DNA of 64,000 nt from Streptococcus equinus ATCC 9812 (GCF_000187265.1 NZ_GL698429.1:623288-687287); one strand, 5' to 3'; positions 37,423-48,342 are shown, counted from the stretch's first letter. Notes: a model not told the origin generated them from the letters alone. Program-made: numbers and translations.

Positions 37423-38655
37423 TTATTCATAACGAAGGGCTTCAATTGGATTTAGTTTACTTGCTTTGTTAGCCGGTAATAGCCCAAATACAATACCGAT
37501 AAGGGCTGAAAAGATAAGGCTACCTAGTGCAATATTTAGAGAAATAGATGGTTTAACATTTGGAATAGTATTTCCAAGCAAGGCTGTTACTCCAGACGCT
37601 AAAGCAAGCCCAATCAATCCACCTAAAATTGTTAAGACCATTGATTCAATTAAAAATTGAGTCAAAATTTTCTGGCGCGTAGCACCGAGAGCTTTACGTA
37701 AACCAATCTCACGTGTTCTCTCGGTTACAGATACTAACATGATATTCATGACACCAATACCACCAACAAGCAATGAAATACCTGCAATAGCACCGATAAC
37801 CGTTGTCATCATGCCATAAGCTGATTTCACCTGAGAAAGTACTTGCGTCATGTCATAAATTGTAAATCGACCAGTTCTAACACCAGAAATCTGTGTCATC
37901 AAACGAGCAGCTTCTTTTCCGACTTTAGACGATTCTTTAACATCGCTGACATGAACAAATGCTCCCTGAACCTCGTCAATGTTGAACTCTGCAGCTAACT
38001 GAGTATTTGTCATAACAGCATTTCCGCCTGATTGCATGCCATACTGTGCCGAACCAGCATCTGGGTCTTTATAAACACCAACAACTAGATAGGTTTTTGA
38101 ACCGATAGAAACTTGCTGATTAAGCGAAGCATTATTGCTGCCGAAAAGTTTAACAGCTAATTTTGTATCCAACATAACAATACGAGAAAAACGGTCATAA
38201 TCTCCCTTTTCAAAACTTCGTCCTGCTAGTACTTTGAATTTTTTAACCGCAAAATAAGTCTTGTTTACCCCTGTTATATTAACATTTTTAGATTTTTTCT
38301 GATTTCCCTCAACTGTTGATGTTGTCCCATTTGTTAAATAGTAATTCGTAACACCTGGAAGCTCGCTTGTGATTTTTTGCAACCACTCTTCCTTAATTTG
38401 TGGTCCTTTGTCAGATGCTGTAGGGTCTTCATCATCAAAAATATCCATATCATCTGACTTCTTAGTTGTGTAATAAATTTGAATATTTTGATTGTCAGAA
38501 GCAAACATATTAGTGACTTGATTTGTCATTCCTTCACCCAATGCCATAATGACAACCACTGAAGCCACACCGATAATGATTCCTAAAGTTGTTAAAAACG
38601 AACGCATCTTGTGCCCCATGATTGAACTTAGGGCGAATTTCCAATTTTCCATCAT
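37423..38655 (-). CDS. MacB-like ABC transporter permease
   Basis: A 410-residue type-VII (mechanotransmission) permease. One N-terminal helix (about 15-40, SFLTTLGIIIGVASVVVIMALGEG in part), a large extracytoplasmic MacB domain (about 50-270) and three C-terminal helices with the FtsX core (TERTREIGLRKALGATRQKI). Two ATGs are adjacent; GGGAGG lies upstream. It is the last gene of an operon with an ATPase and a membrane-fusion protein. Such sets export antimicrobial peptides or protect against them. Confidence 0.9.
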   Translation of the reverse strand: MMENWKFALSSIMGHKMRSFLTTLGIIIGVASVVVIMALGEGMTNQVTNMFASDNQNIQIYYTTKKSDDMDIFDDEDPTASDKGPQIKEEWLQKITSELPGVTNYYLTNGTTSTVEGNQKKSKNVNITGVNKTYFAVKKFKVLAGRSFEKGDYDRFSRIVMLDTKLAVKLFGSNNASLNQQVSIGSKTYLVVGVYKDPDAGSAQYGMQSGGNAVMTNTQLAAEFNIDEVQGAFVHVSDVKESSKVGKEAARLMTQISGVRTGRFTIYDMTQVLSQVKSAYGMMTTVIGAIAGISLLVGGIGVMNIMLVSVTERTREIGLRKALGATRQKILTQFLIESMVLTILGGLIGLALASGVTALLGNTIPNVKPSISLNIALGSLIFSALIGIVFGLLPANKASKLNPIEALRYE

Positions 38656-38664
38656 AATCCTCCC

Positions 38665-39375
38665 TTAATCAATTCGAACACTTTCTGTGGTATCTCTTGT
38701 AATCTCACCATCACGAATAATAATTTTTCGTGTTGCAAAATCAGCCACCTCAGGCTCGTGCGTTACCATAACAATCGTTTTTCCTTCACGATTTAACTCC
38801 GTCAATAAGTTCATGATTTGAATACTTGTCTTAGTATCAAGGGCACCTGTTGGCTCATCAGCAAGAATAATTGAAGGATTATTGACCAAAGCACGCGCAA
38901 TAGCGACACGTTGCTTTTGTCCACCAGACAACTCAGACGGTAAATGCTTCATTCGTTCGCTCAACTCAACTTTTTCTAAAAATTGTTTTGCTAATTGACG
39001 ACGCTTTGAAGCACCGACACCAGCATAAATGAGTGGAAGTTCAACATTTTGTAAAGCTGATAACTTAGAAAGAAGGAAGAATTGTTGAAAGACAAATCCA
39101 ATTTCTTCGTTTCTAACTCTGGCAAGTTCTTTCTCTTTGAGTTCTTCGACTTGTTTGCCATTCAAGCTATAATCACCAGATGTTGGTCTATCCAAGAGAC
39201 CGATAATGTTCATCAAGGTTGATTTACCTGAACCAGATGGTCCCATAATGGCAAGAAATTCACCTTCATAAACTGTCAAATCAATTCCTTTTAAAACATT
39301 GAGTTCTTGATCGCCATTCTGGTAAGATTTTATAATATTATTTAATTGAATTAGTGGTTTTTTCTCATCTGTCAC
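38665..39375 (-). CDS. MacB/LolD-type ABC transporter ATP-binding protein
   Basis: A 236-residue ATPase read from GTG 39375, which has AGAGG 8 bases upstream; GTG 39384 overlaps that signal. Walker [11 protein letters not shown]-loop FVFQQFFLL, signature LSGGQKQR, Walker [10 protein letters not shown] and H-loop VTHEPEV are all intact. It is paired with the permease 9 bases downstream. Confidence 0.92.
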   Translation of the reverse strand: MTDEKKPLIQLNNIIKSYQNGDQELNVLKGIDLTVYEGEFLAIMGPSGSGKSTLMNIIGLLDRPTSGDYSLNGKQVEELKEKELARVRNEEIGFVFQQFFLLSKLSALQNVELPLIYAGVGASKRRQLAKQFLEKVELSERMKHLPSELSGGQKQRVAIARALVNNPSIILADEPTGALDTKTSIQIMNLLTELNREGKTIVMVTHEPEVADFATRKIIIRDGEITRDTTESVRID

Positions 39376-39387
39376 TACTGTCACCTC

Positions 39388-40599
39388 TTATTCTTCTTTA
39401 GCAGTGGCATCTTCTTTAGTTACATGTTCAACTTTTTCACCATTTTTTAGAGCTTTATCAGGATTTGAAATAACAGATTGACCTACTTCTACTCCACTTA
39501 AAATTTCTTGTTGTGAAGCATCAGCATTTCCAAGGGCTACTTCTACTTTACTTACTTTTTTAGAATCTTTGTCATAAATCCAGACAAACTTTTTATCTCC
39601 CTCAGTAGAGACAGCGTCAACTGGGACAAGTTTATTTTTGTTTTCATTAACAACTTCTACTGAAACTGTAAATCCTTGTTGAAGGTTAGTAGTGTCACCT
39701 GTCAAATCAATTTTGTAATCATAAGAAGCTGAACTATTTGATGAGTTGCTTGATTCAGAAGTTGCTGCATCAGCAGTTTGATTTGGATAATTTGAAATGT
39801 ATGAAATTGTACCAGTCCATTCTTGATCAGGATAAACTTTTGACTTAATCTTAACGTTTTGACCAGTCTTAATATTTGCCAAATCGTATTCTGTCAATGT
39901 TCCTTTTACCTGAAGTTGACCTTCTGTTGCCACGTGAACAAGCGTTTGACTATTTTTAGATGATGGGTCAATATCATTATTAACTTCAACAACTGTACCA
40001 GAAACATCACTTGTAATAATTGTTTCATTTAGTGCTTGTTGAGCTTTATTTACCTCAGCTTGAGCATCCGCATAGGAATCATTCAAATCTTGTAATTGCT
40101 GATTGTATTCAGCAGTTTGTTGAGCTGTTGGCTGAGAAGTAACTGTTGTTTCCTCACCAGTTTCTTCATCGGTACTAGTTGATGTTGTTGGCAGATTACC
40201 GTATTTTTTCAAATAGTCAATTTGGCGTCCAACTTTATTAAGTCCACGAACAGCCGTATCGTAAGCTGCTTGTGCCGCAGTTGAGTCATATTGAACAAGT
40301 TGTTGACCTGTTGTGATTTGGTCTCCGACAGCTACAGTTGGTCTAGCTGAACTACCTTTGCTACTATCAAAATACACATATTGCTCCTGAGAAGCTTTCA
40401 CTTTCCCAGTTAGTAAAGTAGATGATGAAATTGTACCTTCTGTTACATTGACAGTGTTGTAAGATACTTCACTTTTTACTGATGATTTGGACTGTTGCCA
40501 CATCATCAATCCCCCACCAGCAACCACAAAAATTGCTACTGCTGCTCCAATTGTAATCTTAGTCTTTTTTGACATACTTGACTTGCTTCTTCTAGACAT
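39388..40599 (-). CDS. HlyD/MacA-like membrane-fusion protein
   Basis: A 403-residue protein starting MSRRSKSSMSKKTK, with CGAGGAAGAAA upstream; a longer frame has no signal. A basic N-terminus is followed by one membrane helix at about 15-35, then a lipoyl/barrel-sandwich domain with a coiled-coil hairpin. The hairpin is interrupted by a Ser/Thr/Glu-rich insert (about 145-165, TSTSTDEETGEETTVTS). In a Gram-positive cell it should recruit or gate the extracellular side of the MacB-like exporter. It begins the three-gene operon and has a strong promoter with an inverted repeat. Confidence 0.88.
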   Translation of the reverse strand: MSRRSKSSMSKKTKITIGAAVAIFVVAGGGLMMWQQSKSSVKSEVSYNTVNVTEGTISSSTLLTGKVKASQEQYVYFDSSKGSSARPTVAVGDQITTGQQLVQYDSTAAQAAYDTAVRGLNKVGRQIDYLKKYGNLPTTSTSTDEETGEETTVTSQPTAQQTAEYNQQLQDLNDSYADAQAEVNKAQQALNETIITSDVSGTVVEVNNDIDPSSKNSQTLVHVATEGQLQVKGTLTEYDLANIKTGQNVKIKSKVYPDQEWTGTISYISNYPNQTADAATSESSNSSNSSASYDYKIDLTGDTTNLQQGFTVSVEVVNENKNKLVPVDAVSTEGDKKFVWIYDKDSKKVSKVEVALGNADASQQEILSGVEVGQSVISNPDKALKNGEKVEHVTKEDATAKEE

Positions 40600-40620
40600 T
40601 TTCTTCCTCGTTTTCTTTTT

Positions 40621-40676
40621 GTATAATTGTATCGCTAAGATAGAACAATTATACATTTTTGGTATATTACTGTCAA
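40621..40676 (-). promoter_or_regulatory. Promoter of the MacAB-like operon with inverted repeat
   Basis: TTGACA (40671-40676) and TATAAT (40648-40653) on the minus strand are 17 bases apart. A perfect inverted repeat GTATAATTGT (40621-40630) and ACAATTATAC (40645-40654) overlaps the -10 element, a likely operator or leader hairpin. Confidence 0.8.
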
Positions 40677-40755
40677 GAATAAACCGAAGTTCATCTTTAT
40701 AACCATTATAGTTGAATTCGTTAGCAGAAATTCTTACAAGTTTGTAAGTGAAAAC

Positions 40756-40782
40756 AAAAAAAGCTGAGACATTAGTCTCAGC
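40756..40782 (-). terminator. Terminator after carB
   Basis: GCTGAGAC/GTCTCAGC (40763-40770 with 40775-40782) with a 4-base loop is followed by TTTTTTTG on the minus strand. It ends the pyrimidine operon. Confidence 0.9.
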
Positions 40783-40794
40783 CTTTGATTGATA

Positions 40795-43700
40795 TTAGAT
40801 GGCTTGCGTTGTAAATCCGCGACTTTCAAGTACACGAATCATGGCATCTACTGTATCAAGCGCAGTAAAGAGAGGAACACCATGCTCGATAGCAGAGCTG
40901 CGAATAATAGCTCCATCTTCATCAAGAGTACGTTTTGTACCAACTGTATTAACAATTGCTTGAACTTTTCCTGCACGAACAAGTGCTGGAATGTCATTAT
41001 CGTCATCTTGACCAATCTTATCAATGATTGTTGAATGAAGGCCATGCTCAGCAAAGAACTTAGCTGTTCCGTGTGTTGCAAGGATACAGTATCCAATGTT
41101 AGCAAAACGTTTTGCTAATCCAAGTGCTTCGGCTTTAGTATCATCAGATACAGTAAAGACTACATTACCAAATGATGGCAAGTGAAGATATGATGCTTCG
41201 AACACTTTGTAAAGAGCTTTTTCAAGTGTTTGATCTGATCCCATGACTTCACCAGTTGATTTCATTTCAGGACCCAAAAGGCTATCAACTTTAGCAAGTT
41301 TTGTAAATGAGAAGACTGGTGCTTTGACATGAACATAATCAGCTTCTGGATAAAGACCATCTTCATAACCAAGGTCTGACAAAGTTTGTCCAAGAATCAA
41401 TTTTGTTGCTACTTGAGCCATTGGAATATTTGTTACTTTAGATAAGAATGGAACCGTACGACTTGCACGCGGGTTAACTTCGATAACATAAACAGTTTCA
41501 TCTTTGATAACAAATTGGATATTCATCATACCAAAGCAATTCAACCCTATCGCTAGACGTTTTGTATAATCTGCGATAGTTTCTTGAACTTTCTTAGAAA
41601 GTGTTTGTGGTGGGTAAACAGCCATTGAGTCACCTGAGTGAACACCAGCACGTTCAATGTGTTCCATAATACCTGGAATCAAAACATCTTTACCATCTGA
41701 AATGGCATCCACTTCACATTCACGACCAACAATATATGAGTCTACAAGAACGGGATGGTCAGGACTCGCTTTTACAGCTGTACGCATGTATGAACGAAGA
41801 TCTTCTTCATTTTCAACGATTTCCATAGCACGTCCACCTAGAACATATGATGGGCGAACAAGAACTGGGAAACCAATCTTATGAGCTGCTTCTACCGCTT
41901 CTTCTTCATTTGTTGCAGTTTGTCCTGGTGGTTGTGGAATGTTCAACGCTTTTAGAGCTTGTTCAAAAAGATCTCGGTCTTCAGCACGGTCAAGGTCAGC
42001 CACTTGCGTACCAAGAATTTTGACACCTGCTTTTGACAATGGTTCTGCTAAGTTAATCGCAGTTTGACCACCAAATTGAACGATAACACCTTTTGGTTGC
42101 TCAAGCTCAATCACATTCATAACATCTTCAAATGTAAGTGGCTCGAAGTAAAGTTTGTCTGAAATTGAGAAGTCAGTTGAAACTGTTTCAGGATTTGAGT
42201 TCATGATAATAGCTTCATATCCTGCAGCTTGAATTGCTTTAACAGAGTGAACTGTTGCGTAGTCAAATTCGACACCTTGACCAATTCGGATTGGTCCAGA
42301 ACCAAGTACGATAATTGATTCTTTATCTGATTTGATTGATTCATTTTCCCATTCATATGTTGAGTAGAAGTATGGTGTTGCTGATTCGAACTCAGCAGCA
42401 CATGTATCAACCATTTTATAAACTGGAATGATTTTATTTTCGATTCGAAGAGTTCGAACTTCTTCAGCAGTCATGTTCCAAAGCTCTGCAATTTTAAGAT
42501 CCGCAAATCCATTTCGTTTTGCCTCTTTAAGAACATCGACATCACCAACGTGAGTAGCTAATTCTTGCTCAATTTCAAAAATGTGAAGCAATTTATCAAG
42601 GAAGAAAAGATCAATTTTTGTTAGTTTTGATAATTCTTCAATTGTGTATCCACGACGGATGGCTTCAGATAGGTAGAAAAGACGATCGTCTTGGGCACGA
42701 ACAATCTTATTCACCAAATCATCATCTGAAACATTTGCTAATTCGGACATTTCATTGTGATGAATACCAATTTCAAGAGAGCGACAAGCTTTCAAAAGTG
42801 ACTCTTCAATGTTACGACCGATTGCCATAACTTCACCAGTCGCTTTCATTTGAGTACCTAGACGGCGTTCACCATTTTCAAATTTATCAAATGGGAAGCG
42901 AGGAATCTTAGCTACCACATAGTCAAGAGCTGGCTCAAACATAGCGTATGTCGTACCTGTAACTGGGTTTATCATTTCATCAAGCGTTAAACCAACAGCA
43001 ATCTTAGCAGCTAATTTTGCGATTGGGTAACCAGTAGCTTTTGAAGCAAGAGCTGATGAACGTGACACACGTGGATTTACTTCGATAACATAGTATTTAA
43101 AGCTATTTGGGTCAAGGGCAAGTTGAACGTTACATCCACCTTCAATTTTAAGAGCGCGGATAATACTCAAACTTGCATCACGCAACATTTGGTTTTCAAT
43201 ATCTGAAAGAGTTTGCGTTGGCGCAAAAACAATTGAGTCACCTGTGTGAATACCAACAGGGTCAAAGTTTTCCATGTTACAAACAACCAAAGCGTTGTCT
43301 GCAGCATCACGCATCACTTCGTATTCAATTTCTTTAAAACCTGCAATTGAACGTTCAATCAAACATTGTGTAACTGGTGACAATTTCAAACCATTTTCAG
43401 CGATTTCACGGAGTTCTTCTTCATTGTCACACATACCACCACCAGTACCACCAAGAGTAAAGGCTGGACGAACAATAACTGGATAACCAATTGAGTCAGC
43501 AAAAGCAACTGCTTCATCAACGGTATTTACAATTTCAGATTCAGGAATAGGTTGATTCAAATCTTCCATCAATTGTTTAAATTGATCGCGGTCTTCAGCT
43601 TGGTCGATAGCTGATAATTTTGTACCCAGCAATTCAACTCCAAGTTCGTCAAGAATTCCTGCTTTTGACAATTCCATTGCCATGTTAAGACCAGTTTGTC

Positions 43701-43974
43701 CACCTAATGTTGGAAGAAGTGCATCTGGACGTTCTTTACGAAGAATTCTAGTTACAAATTCTGTTGTCAAAGGCTCAATGTAAACTTTATCAGCAATTTC
43801 TTTATCTGTCATGATTGTTGCAGGATTTGAGTTAACAAGAACAACGCTGTATCCTTCTTCTTTCAAAGCAAGACAAGCTTGTGTTCCTGCGTAGTCAAAT
43901 TCAGCAGCCTGACCGATAATAATCGGACCAGAACCAATCACCATAATTTTTTTAATATCAGTACGTTTCGGCAT
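40795..43974 (-). CDS. carB: Carbamoyl-phosphate synthase large subunit
   Basis: A 1059-residue CarB, with two ATP-grasp halves (about 1-400 and 550-935) joined by an oligomerisation region and an allosteric MGS-like domain at the C-terminus. It makes carbamoyl phosphate from bicarbonate, ATP and ammonia supplied by CarA. The start [18 protein letters not shown] is canonical. No ribosome-binding site is within 20 bases; AAAGGAG lies 89-95 bases upstream, separated by a 79-base structure whose ends are complementary. The gap to carA is 233 bases. Confidence 0.97.
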   Translation of the reverse strand: MPKRTDIKKIMVIGSGPIIIGQAAEFDYAGTQACLALKEEGYSVVLVNSNPATIMTDKEIADKVYIEPLTTEFVTRILRKERPDALLPTLGGQTGLNMAMELSKAGILDELGVELLGTKLSAIDQAEDRDQFKQLMEDLNQPIPESEIVNTVDEAVAFADSIGYPVIVRPAFTLGGTGGGMCDNEEELREIAENGLKLSPVTQCLIERSIAGFKEIEYEVMRDAADNALVVCNMENFDPVGIHTGDSIVFAPTQTLSDIENQMLRDASLSIIRALKIEGGCNVQLALDPNSFKYYVIEVNPRVSRSSALASKATGYPIAKLAAKIAVGLTLDEMINPVTGTTYAMFEPALDYVVAKIPRFPFDKFENGERRLGTQMKATGEVMAIGRNIEESLLKACRSLEIGIHHNEMSELANVSDDDLVNKIVRAQDDRLFYLSEAIRRGYTIEELSKLTKIDLFFLDKLLHIFEIEQELATHVGDVDVLKEAKRNGFADLKIAELWNMTAEEVRTLRIENKIIPVYKMVDTCAAEFESATPYFYSTYEWENESIKSDKESIIVLGSGPIRIGQGVEFDYATVHSVKAIQAAGYEAIIMNSNPETVSTDFSISDKLYFEPLTFEDVMNVIELEQPKGVIVQFGGQTAINLAEPLSKAGVKILGTQVADLDRAEDRDLFEQALKALNIPQPPGQTATNEEEAVEAAHKIGFPVLVRPSYVLGGRAMEIVENEEDLRSYMRTAVKASPDHPVLVDSYIVGRECEVDAISDGKDVLIPGIMEHIERAGVHSGDSMAVYPPQTLSKKVQETIADYTKRLAIGLNCFGMMNIQFVIKDETVYVIEVNPRASRTVPFLSKVTNIPMAQVATKLILGQTLSDLGYEDGLYPEADYVHVKAPVFSFTKLAKVDSLLGPEMKSTGEVMGSDQTLEKALYKVFEASYLHLPSFGNVVFTVSDDTKAEALGLAKRFANIGYCILATHGTAKFFAEHGLHSTIIDKIGQDDDNDIPALVRAGKVQAIVNTVGTKRTLDEDGAIIRSSAIEHGVPLFTALDTVDAMIRVLESRGFTTQAI

Positions 43975-43981
43975 AATCTAT

Positions 43982-44060
43982 GATACAAGAGTTACTCATC
44001 CAACAACTGATGAGCACTCAAATGCTCAAGTTAACTTCTAGCTAACTTGCAGCTTGTATC
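43982..44060 (-). ncRNA. Structured RNA element between the carB ribosome-binding site and start codon
   Basis: On the minus strand GATACAAG (44053-44060) and CTTGTATC (43982-43989) form a perfect 8-bp closing helix. Inside, AAGTTA/TAACTT, TGAGCA/TGCTCA and CTCATC/GATGAG can form hairpins, the last two being mutually exclusive. AAAGGAG (44063-44069) is directly outside one end and ATAGATT-ATG outside the other. With the helix formed, the effective spacing becomes about 9 bases. No RNA family is recognised. Confidence 0.6.
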
Positions 44061-44078
44061 TTCTCCTTTCTATATTCT

Positions 44079-44094
44079 CTATCTCACGGGATAG
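44079..44094 (-). promoter_or_regulatory. PyrR-binding loop upstream of the carB ribosome-binding site
   Basis: The hairpin CTAT-CCCGTGAG-ATAG on the minus strand contains TCCCGTGAG, identical to the loop in the pyrR leader. It lies 9 bases before AAAGGAG. No terminator is seen in the gap. Confidence 0.7.
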
Positions 44095-44182
44095 AATTAA
44101 ATAGTTCTCCGACATTTAAAACTAACTTATTCGCAAAATCAGCTTCAAACTCATGTATGACTAGTCATACTTCTTATATTTT

Positions 44183-44198
44183 CTAACTCTCAGGTTAG
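44183..44198 (-). promoter_or_regulatory. Second PyrR-loop-like hairpin in the carA-carB gap
   Basis: CTAACCTGAGAGTTAG on the minus strand is a stem-loop with CCUGAGAG, fitting the core CCNGNGAG of the PyrR consensus but not its flanks. It starts 9 bases after the carA stop. Confidence 0.45.
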
Positions 44199-44207
44199 CT
44201 TTAAACA

Positions 44208-45296
44208 TTAGTTACGAGTTTTTCCAGCTTGAAAAGCATCAATTAATTCGATGAAATCATCAAATAGATAACTTGCATCATGTGGTCCAGGCGCAGCGTC
44301 TGGGTGGAATTGAACTGAAAATTCTGGAAAATCACGGTGACGAACACCTTCTACAGATTTATCGTTGATTTCTTCATGAGTAACCATCAAGCAATCAGGA
44401 AGTGAGTCTCGATCAACTGCATAACCATGGTTTTGACTTGTAAAATCAATACGTCCAGTAGCAATTTCGCGCACTGCATGGTTAAATCCACGGTGACCGA
44501 ATTTCATTTTATATGTTTTAGCACCATTTGCTAAGCTGAAAAGTTGGTGACCCATACAAATACCGAAGATTGGAATTTTTCCTTGAACGCCACGAATCAT
44601 ATCCAGAACTTCTGGCACATCTTCTGGGTTACCTGGACCATTTGACAACATAACACCGTCAGGGTTGAGTTGGAGAATCTCATCAGCAGTAATGTTATAA
44701 GGTACAACCGTTATATTACATTTACGTTTTGAAAATTCTCGTAAAATAGAATGTTTAAGTCCAAAGTCAACCAGAACAATATTTTTACCAACACCTGGTG
44801 CTGGATAAGCAGTTTTTGTTGATACTTGCTCAATATTGTTAGTTGGTAAAACTGTTGCTCGCAACTGGTCTTGCAAATGCTCAAGAGTATCTCCTGCATT
44901 TGCCAAAGTTGCTTTCATCGTACCATGTTTTCGAATGATTTTTGTTAGAGCTCGTGTGTCAACTCCAGAAATTCCAGGAATATTTTTTGCTTTCAAAAAT
45001 TCATCTAAAGTCATTTGATTACGCCAATTATTAGGTCGACGTGTGTTTTCTGAAACAACAACCCCTTTACATGTTGGTTTGATTGATTCATAGTCATCTC
45101 GATTGACACCGTAGTTACCCACTAGCGGATAAGTAAATGTCAAGATTTGACCGTTATAAGACTGGTCAGTAATTGATTCTTGGTAACCTGTCATACCAGT
45201 ATTAAAAACAATCTCACCTGTTACATCAAGGTCAGCTCCAAAAGCTTTCCCTTCAAAAATTGTTCCATCTTCTAAAATTAAAAGTCTTTTTGCCAT
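44208..45296 (-). CDS. carA: Carbamoyl-phosphate synthase small subunit
   Basis: A 362-residue glutamine amidotransferase subunit. The class I GATase domain has the nucleophile in GICMGHQLF and the catalytic histidine in [13 protein letters not shown]; the usual HPEA glutamate is aspartate here, as is common in Firmicute CarA. It supplies ammonia to CarB. The start is preceded by CGAGGAATAAAA. A PyrR-type hairpin ends immediately before that signal. It follows pyrB after 67 bases. Confidence 0.97.
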   Translation of the reverse strand: MAKRLLILEDGTIFEGKAFGADLDVTGEIVFNTGMTGYQESITDQSYNGQILTFTYPLVGNYGVNRDDYESIKPTCKGVVVSENTRRPNNWRNQMTLDEFLKAKNIPGISGVDTRALTKIIRKHGTMKATLANAGDTLEHLQDQLRATVLPTNNIEQVSTKTAYPAPGVGKNIVLVDFGLKHSILREFSKRKCNITVVPYNITADEILQLNPDGVMLSNGPGNPEDVPEVLDMIRGVQGKIPIFGICMGHQLFSLANGAKTYKMKFGHRGFNHAVREIATGRIDFTSQNHGYAVDRDSLPDCLMVTHEEINDKSVEGVRHRDFPEFSVQFHPDAAPGPHDASYLFDDFIELIDAFQAGKTRN

Positions 45297-45312
45297 TTTT
45301 ATTCCTCTCGTT

Positions 45313-45328
45313 TGCTCTCACGGGAGCA
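45313..45328 (-). promoter_or_regulatory. PyrR-binding loop in the pyrB-carA gap
   Basis: TGCT-CCCGTGAG-AGCA on the minus strand repeats the TCCCGTGAG loop. It is 4 bases before the carA ribosome-binding site, with no terminator. Confidence 0.7.
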
Positions 45329-45363
45329 GTTTAACGTTTTTAGCGGACACTTCAAATAAATAG

Positions 45364-46290
45364 TTAAGCTTTACCATTAAGTACAGCTTCTAAGATTGCC
45401 ATTCTCACAAAAACACCGTTTTGCATTTGTGTAGCAATTCTTGATTTTGGTGCTTCTACCAGTTTATCAGCAATCTCAACATCACGATTAACTGGTGCTG
45501 GGTGCATAATGATGGCAGAAGTCTTCATTTTGTCATAACGTTCATAAGTTAGACCATAAGTTTTATGATAAGTTTCTTTTGAAAAACCACGCTCGCTATC
45601 ATGACGTTCATGCTGAACACGCAACATCATCATGACATCAACTTTGTCAACAATCTCATCAATTGTTACAAATTTTCCATAGACATCAAATTCACTTGAG
45701 TACCATTGCTCTGGACCAGTAAAGTATAACTCTGCTCCAAGTCGTTTAAGAATTTGCATGTTCGATTTTGCAACACGAGAATGTGTGATATCACCGACAA
45801 TAGCAACTTTAAGATTTTCAAAACTTCCAAACTCTTCATAAATTGTCATCAAATCAAGTAAACACTGACTCGGGTGTTGACCAGAACCGTCACCACCATT
45901 AACAATTGCTGTTTGAATTGTTCGGCTATCAATCAACTCTTTGTAATAATCTTCCATTGAGTGACGAATCACGCAGATATCAATTCCTAGTGAGCTCATT
46001 GTCAAAATCGTATCATACAAAGTTTCACCTTTGTTAACTGAACTTGTTTTTGCATCAAACTCAATGACATCAAGTCCAAGTTTTCTTTCAGCAACTTCAA
46101 AAGATTTGTGTGTACGAGTTGATGGTTCAAAGAAAAGATTAGCTGCAAAATATTGTCTATCTAAACTAAAGTCAACTTCGTTATTCTTAAACTGAATACC
46201 ACGTTTGATTAAACCTAACACTTCTTCATTTGATAATGTTTCCATTGTAACCAAATGTTTTAATGAAACAACGCCATCTGTAATTGCCAT
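45364..46290 (-). CDS. pyrB: Aspartate carbamoyltransferase catalytic subunit
   Basis: A 308-residue PyrB, which joins carbamoyl phosphate and aspartate, the first committed step of UMP synthesis. The carbamoyl-phosphate loop is [10 protein letters not shown], the 80s-type loop is [12 protein letters not shown], and HPAPVNRD binds aspartate. There is no regulatory PyrI subunit, as in other Firmicutes. It begins 3 bases after uraA. Confidence 0.97.
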   Translation of the reverse strand: MAITDGVVSLKHLVTMETLSNEEVLGLIKRGIQFKNNEVDFSLDRQYFAANLFFEPSTRTHKSFEVAERKLGLDVIEFDAKTSSVNKGETLYDTILTMSSLGIDICVIRHSMEDYYKELIDSRTIQTAIVNGGDGSGQHPSQCLLDLMTIYEEFGSFENLKVAIVGDITHSRVAKSNMQILKRLGAELYFTGPEQWYSSEFDVYGKFVTIDEIVDKVDVMMMLRVQHERHDSERGFSKETYHKTYGLTYERYDKMKTSAIIMHPAPVNRDVEIADKLVEAPKSRIATQMQNGVFVRMAILEAVLNGKA

Positions 46291-46293
46291 TTT

Positions 46294-47556
46294 TTAGTCC
46301 TTTTCTGGAAGAATTTGATACAAGATAATTCCTAAAAGTGTTGAGAAAGCAACACCTGTAATTTGAAGACCAGCGACTTGTAATGTCAAACCACCGATAC
46401 CAGAAACTAGGATAACACTTGCAATTAAAAGATTTTTCTTATTATCAAAATCAATTTTATTTTCAACTAAAATTTTAAGACCACTTGATGCAATAACACC
46501 AAAAAGTGCAATTGAAATACCACCGATAACTGGTGTTGGAATTGATGAAAGTAGAGCTGAAATTTTTCCGATAAAGCTCATCACAACCGCAATCACAGCA
46601 GCTCCAGCGATAACGTACACTGAATAGATTTTGTTAAGAGCCATGACACCGATGTTTTCACCATATGATGTTACCGGTGGAGCACCGAAGAACCCTGCGA
46701 TGATTTGTGCTAGACCATCACCTGTAAGAGTGTGATCAAGACCTGGATCTTTAAAGAAGTCACGTCCTGTTAAGCTATTAAGAACCATAACGTGTCCAAA
46801 GTGCTCAGTCATTGTAACAAAAGCGATTGGAGCCATTGTCAAGATGGCACTTGGATAAAGTTTAAAGTGATAATCTACAAAAAGAATATCAAAATCTGGA
46901 ACTTGGAACCAAGCTGATTTTGCAACGCCTGACAAATCAACAATGCTTTGACCTGTCACAGCACCAATAACCAAGGCAAAAATATAACCAACAATCAATC
47001 CAAGAAGAATTGGAATAACACCGATGATTTTTTTGCCATACATGTTAAAGAGAATAACCGCAAGCAATGTTACCATACCAATCAAAAGGTAAGTGAAATT
47101 ATAAGCGCCATCTTTAAGCATTACATCATTAACGGCTGTTGTTGCAAGGCTAAGACCGATAACAATGATGATTGGACCAACCACAACCGGTGGCAATACT
47201 TTATCAATCCAAGCATTTCCTGCAAATTTCACAATCAAGGCAACAATCAAGTAAACCAAACCACCAGCAATTGCCCCCTGAGCTACCGCAGCAATCCCAT
47301 CTGTTTTCATGAGCATTTGCATTGTTGCGATGTAAGCAAAACTTGAACCCATATATGCTGGAATTTTATATTTGGTTACTGTCAAATGCGCTAGAGTACC
47401 CAAACCACTTGAAAATAGTGCAATCGCAGGATCAATTCCAACTAAAATTGGAACCAAAACTGTTGAACCAAACATTGCAAACAAATGTTGAAATGATAGT
47501 CCAAAAAGCATTCCTGGTTTTGGCATATCATGCACATCGTATCTTACGTTTTCCAC
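46294..47556 (-). CDS. uraA: Uracil permease
   Basis: A 420-residue NCS2-family uracil transporter (UraA/PyrP) with about 12-14 helices. Typical segments are LFGLSFQHLFAMFGST and the substrate region with GAPPVTSYGENIG. The start is GTG, with AAGGAG 11 bases upstream, a long spacing. It lies between pyrR and pyrB, so uracil uptake is co-regulated with synthesis. Confidence 0.93.
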   Translation of the reverse strand: MENVRYDVHDMPKPGMLFGLSFQHLFAMFGSTVLVPILVGIDPAIALFSSGLGTLAHLTVTKYKIPAYMGSSFAYIATMQMLMKTDGIAAVAQGAIAGGLVYLIVALIVKFAGNAWIDKVLPPVVVGPIIIVIGLSLATTAVNDVMLKDGAYNFTYLLIGMVTLLAVILFNMYGKKIIGVIPILLGLIVGYIFALVIGAVTGQSIVDLSGVAKSAWFQVPDFDILFVDYHFKLYPSAILTMAPIAFVTMTEHFGHVMVLNSLTGRDFFKDPGLDHTLTGDGLAQIIAGFFGAPPVTSYGENIGVMALNKIYSVYVIAGAAVIAVVMSFIGKISALLSSIPTPVIGGISIALFGVIASSGLKILVENKIDFDNKKNLLIASVILVSGIGGLTLQVAGLQITGVAFSTLLGIILYQILPEKD

Positions 47557-47587
47557 TTTTTTTCACTCTCCTTAATTCTTATACTGA

Positions 47588-48121
<534 letters not shown>

Positions 48122-48130
48122 CTAAATATA

Positions 48131-48159
48131 CAAAAAATCTCCTCGTTACCAAGGAGATT
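48131..48159 (-). terminator. Attenuator terminator in the pyrR leader
   Basis: AATCTCCT/AGGAGATT (48136-48143 with 48152-48159) is followed by TTTTTG on the minus strand. The 5' arm can instead pair with CAAGGAGA (minus strand, 48210-48217), giving an antiterminator. Confidence 0.9.
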
Positions 48160-48218
48160 CCACAAAATATAGGTACAACTATACCAGTTGCACTTTTCTT
48201 TTACCGTTCTCTCCTTGC

Positions 48219-48234
48219 CTGCCTCACGGGACAG
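48219..48234 (-). promoter_or_regulatory. PyrR-binding loop of the pyrR leader
   Basis: CTG-TCCCGTGAGG-CAG on the minus strand fits the PyrR consensus core UCCNGNGAGG. It overlaps the start of the antiterminator, as in classical pyr attenuators. Confidence 0.88.
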
Positions 48235-48261
48235 TATTAAAGGATAATATTTACTGTCTAT

Positions 48262-48290
48262 ATAATACCAAATCGTTTATCGTTTGACAA
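48262..48290 (-). promoter_or_regulatory. pyr operon promoter
   Basis: TTGTCA (48285-48290) and TATTAT (48262-48267) on the minus strand are 17 bases apart, upstream of the attenuator. Confidence 0.75.
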
Positions 48291-48342
48291 GTAATTTACG
48301 AACTTGGACAAAAAATATCTTGAAATTATTTTTAAAAGACGA

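Noticed and set aside
44164-44208. Possible 14-codon leader peptide overlapping the carA stop (TAATG)
   Set aside because: No ribosome-binding site and no codon pattern suggesting attenuation; too short to support.
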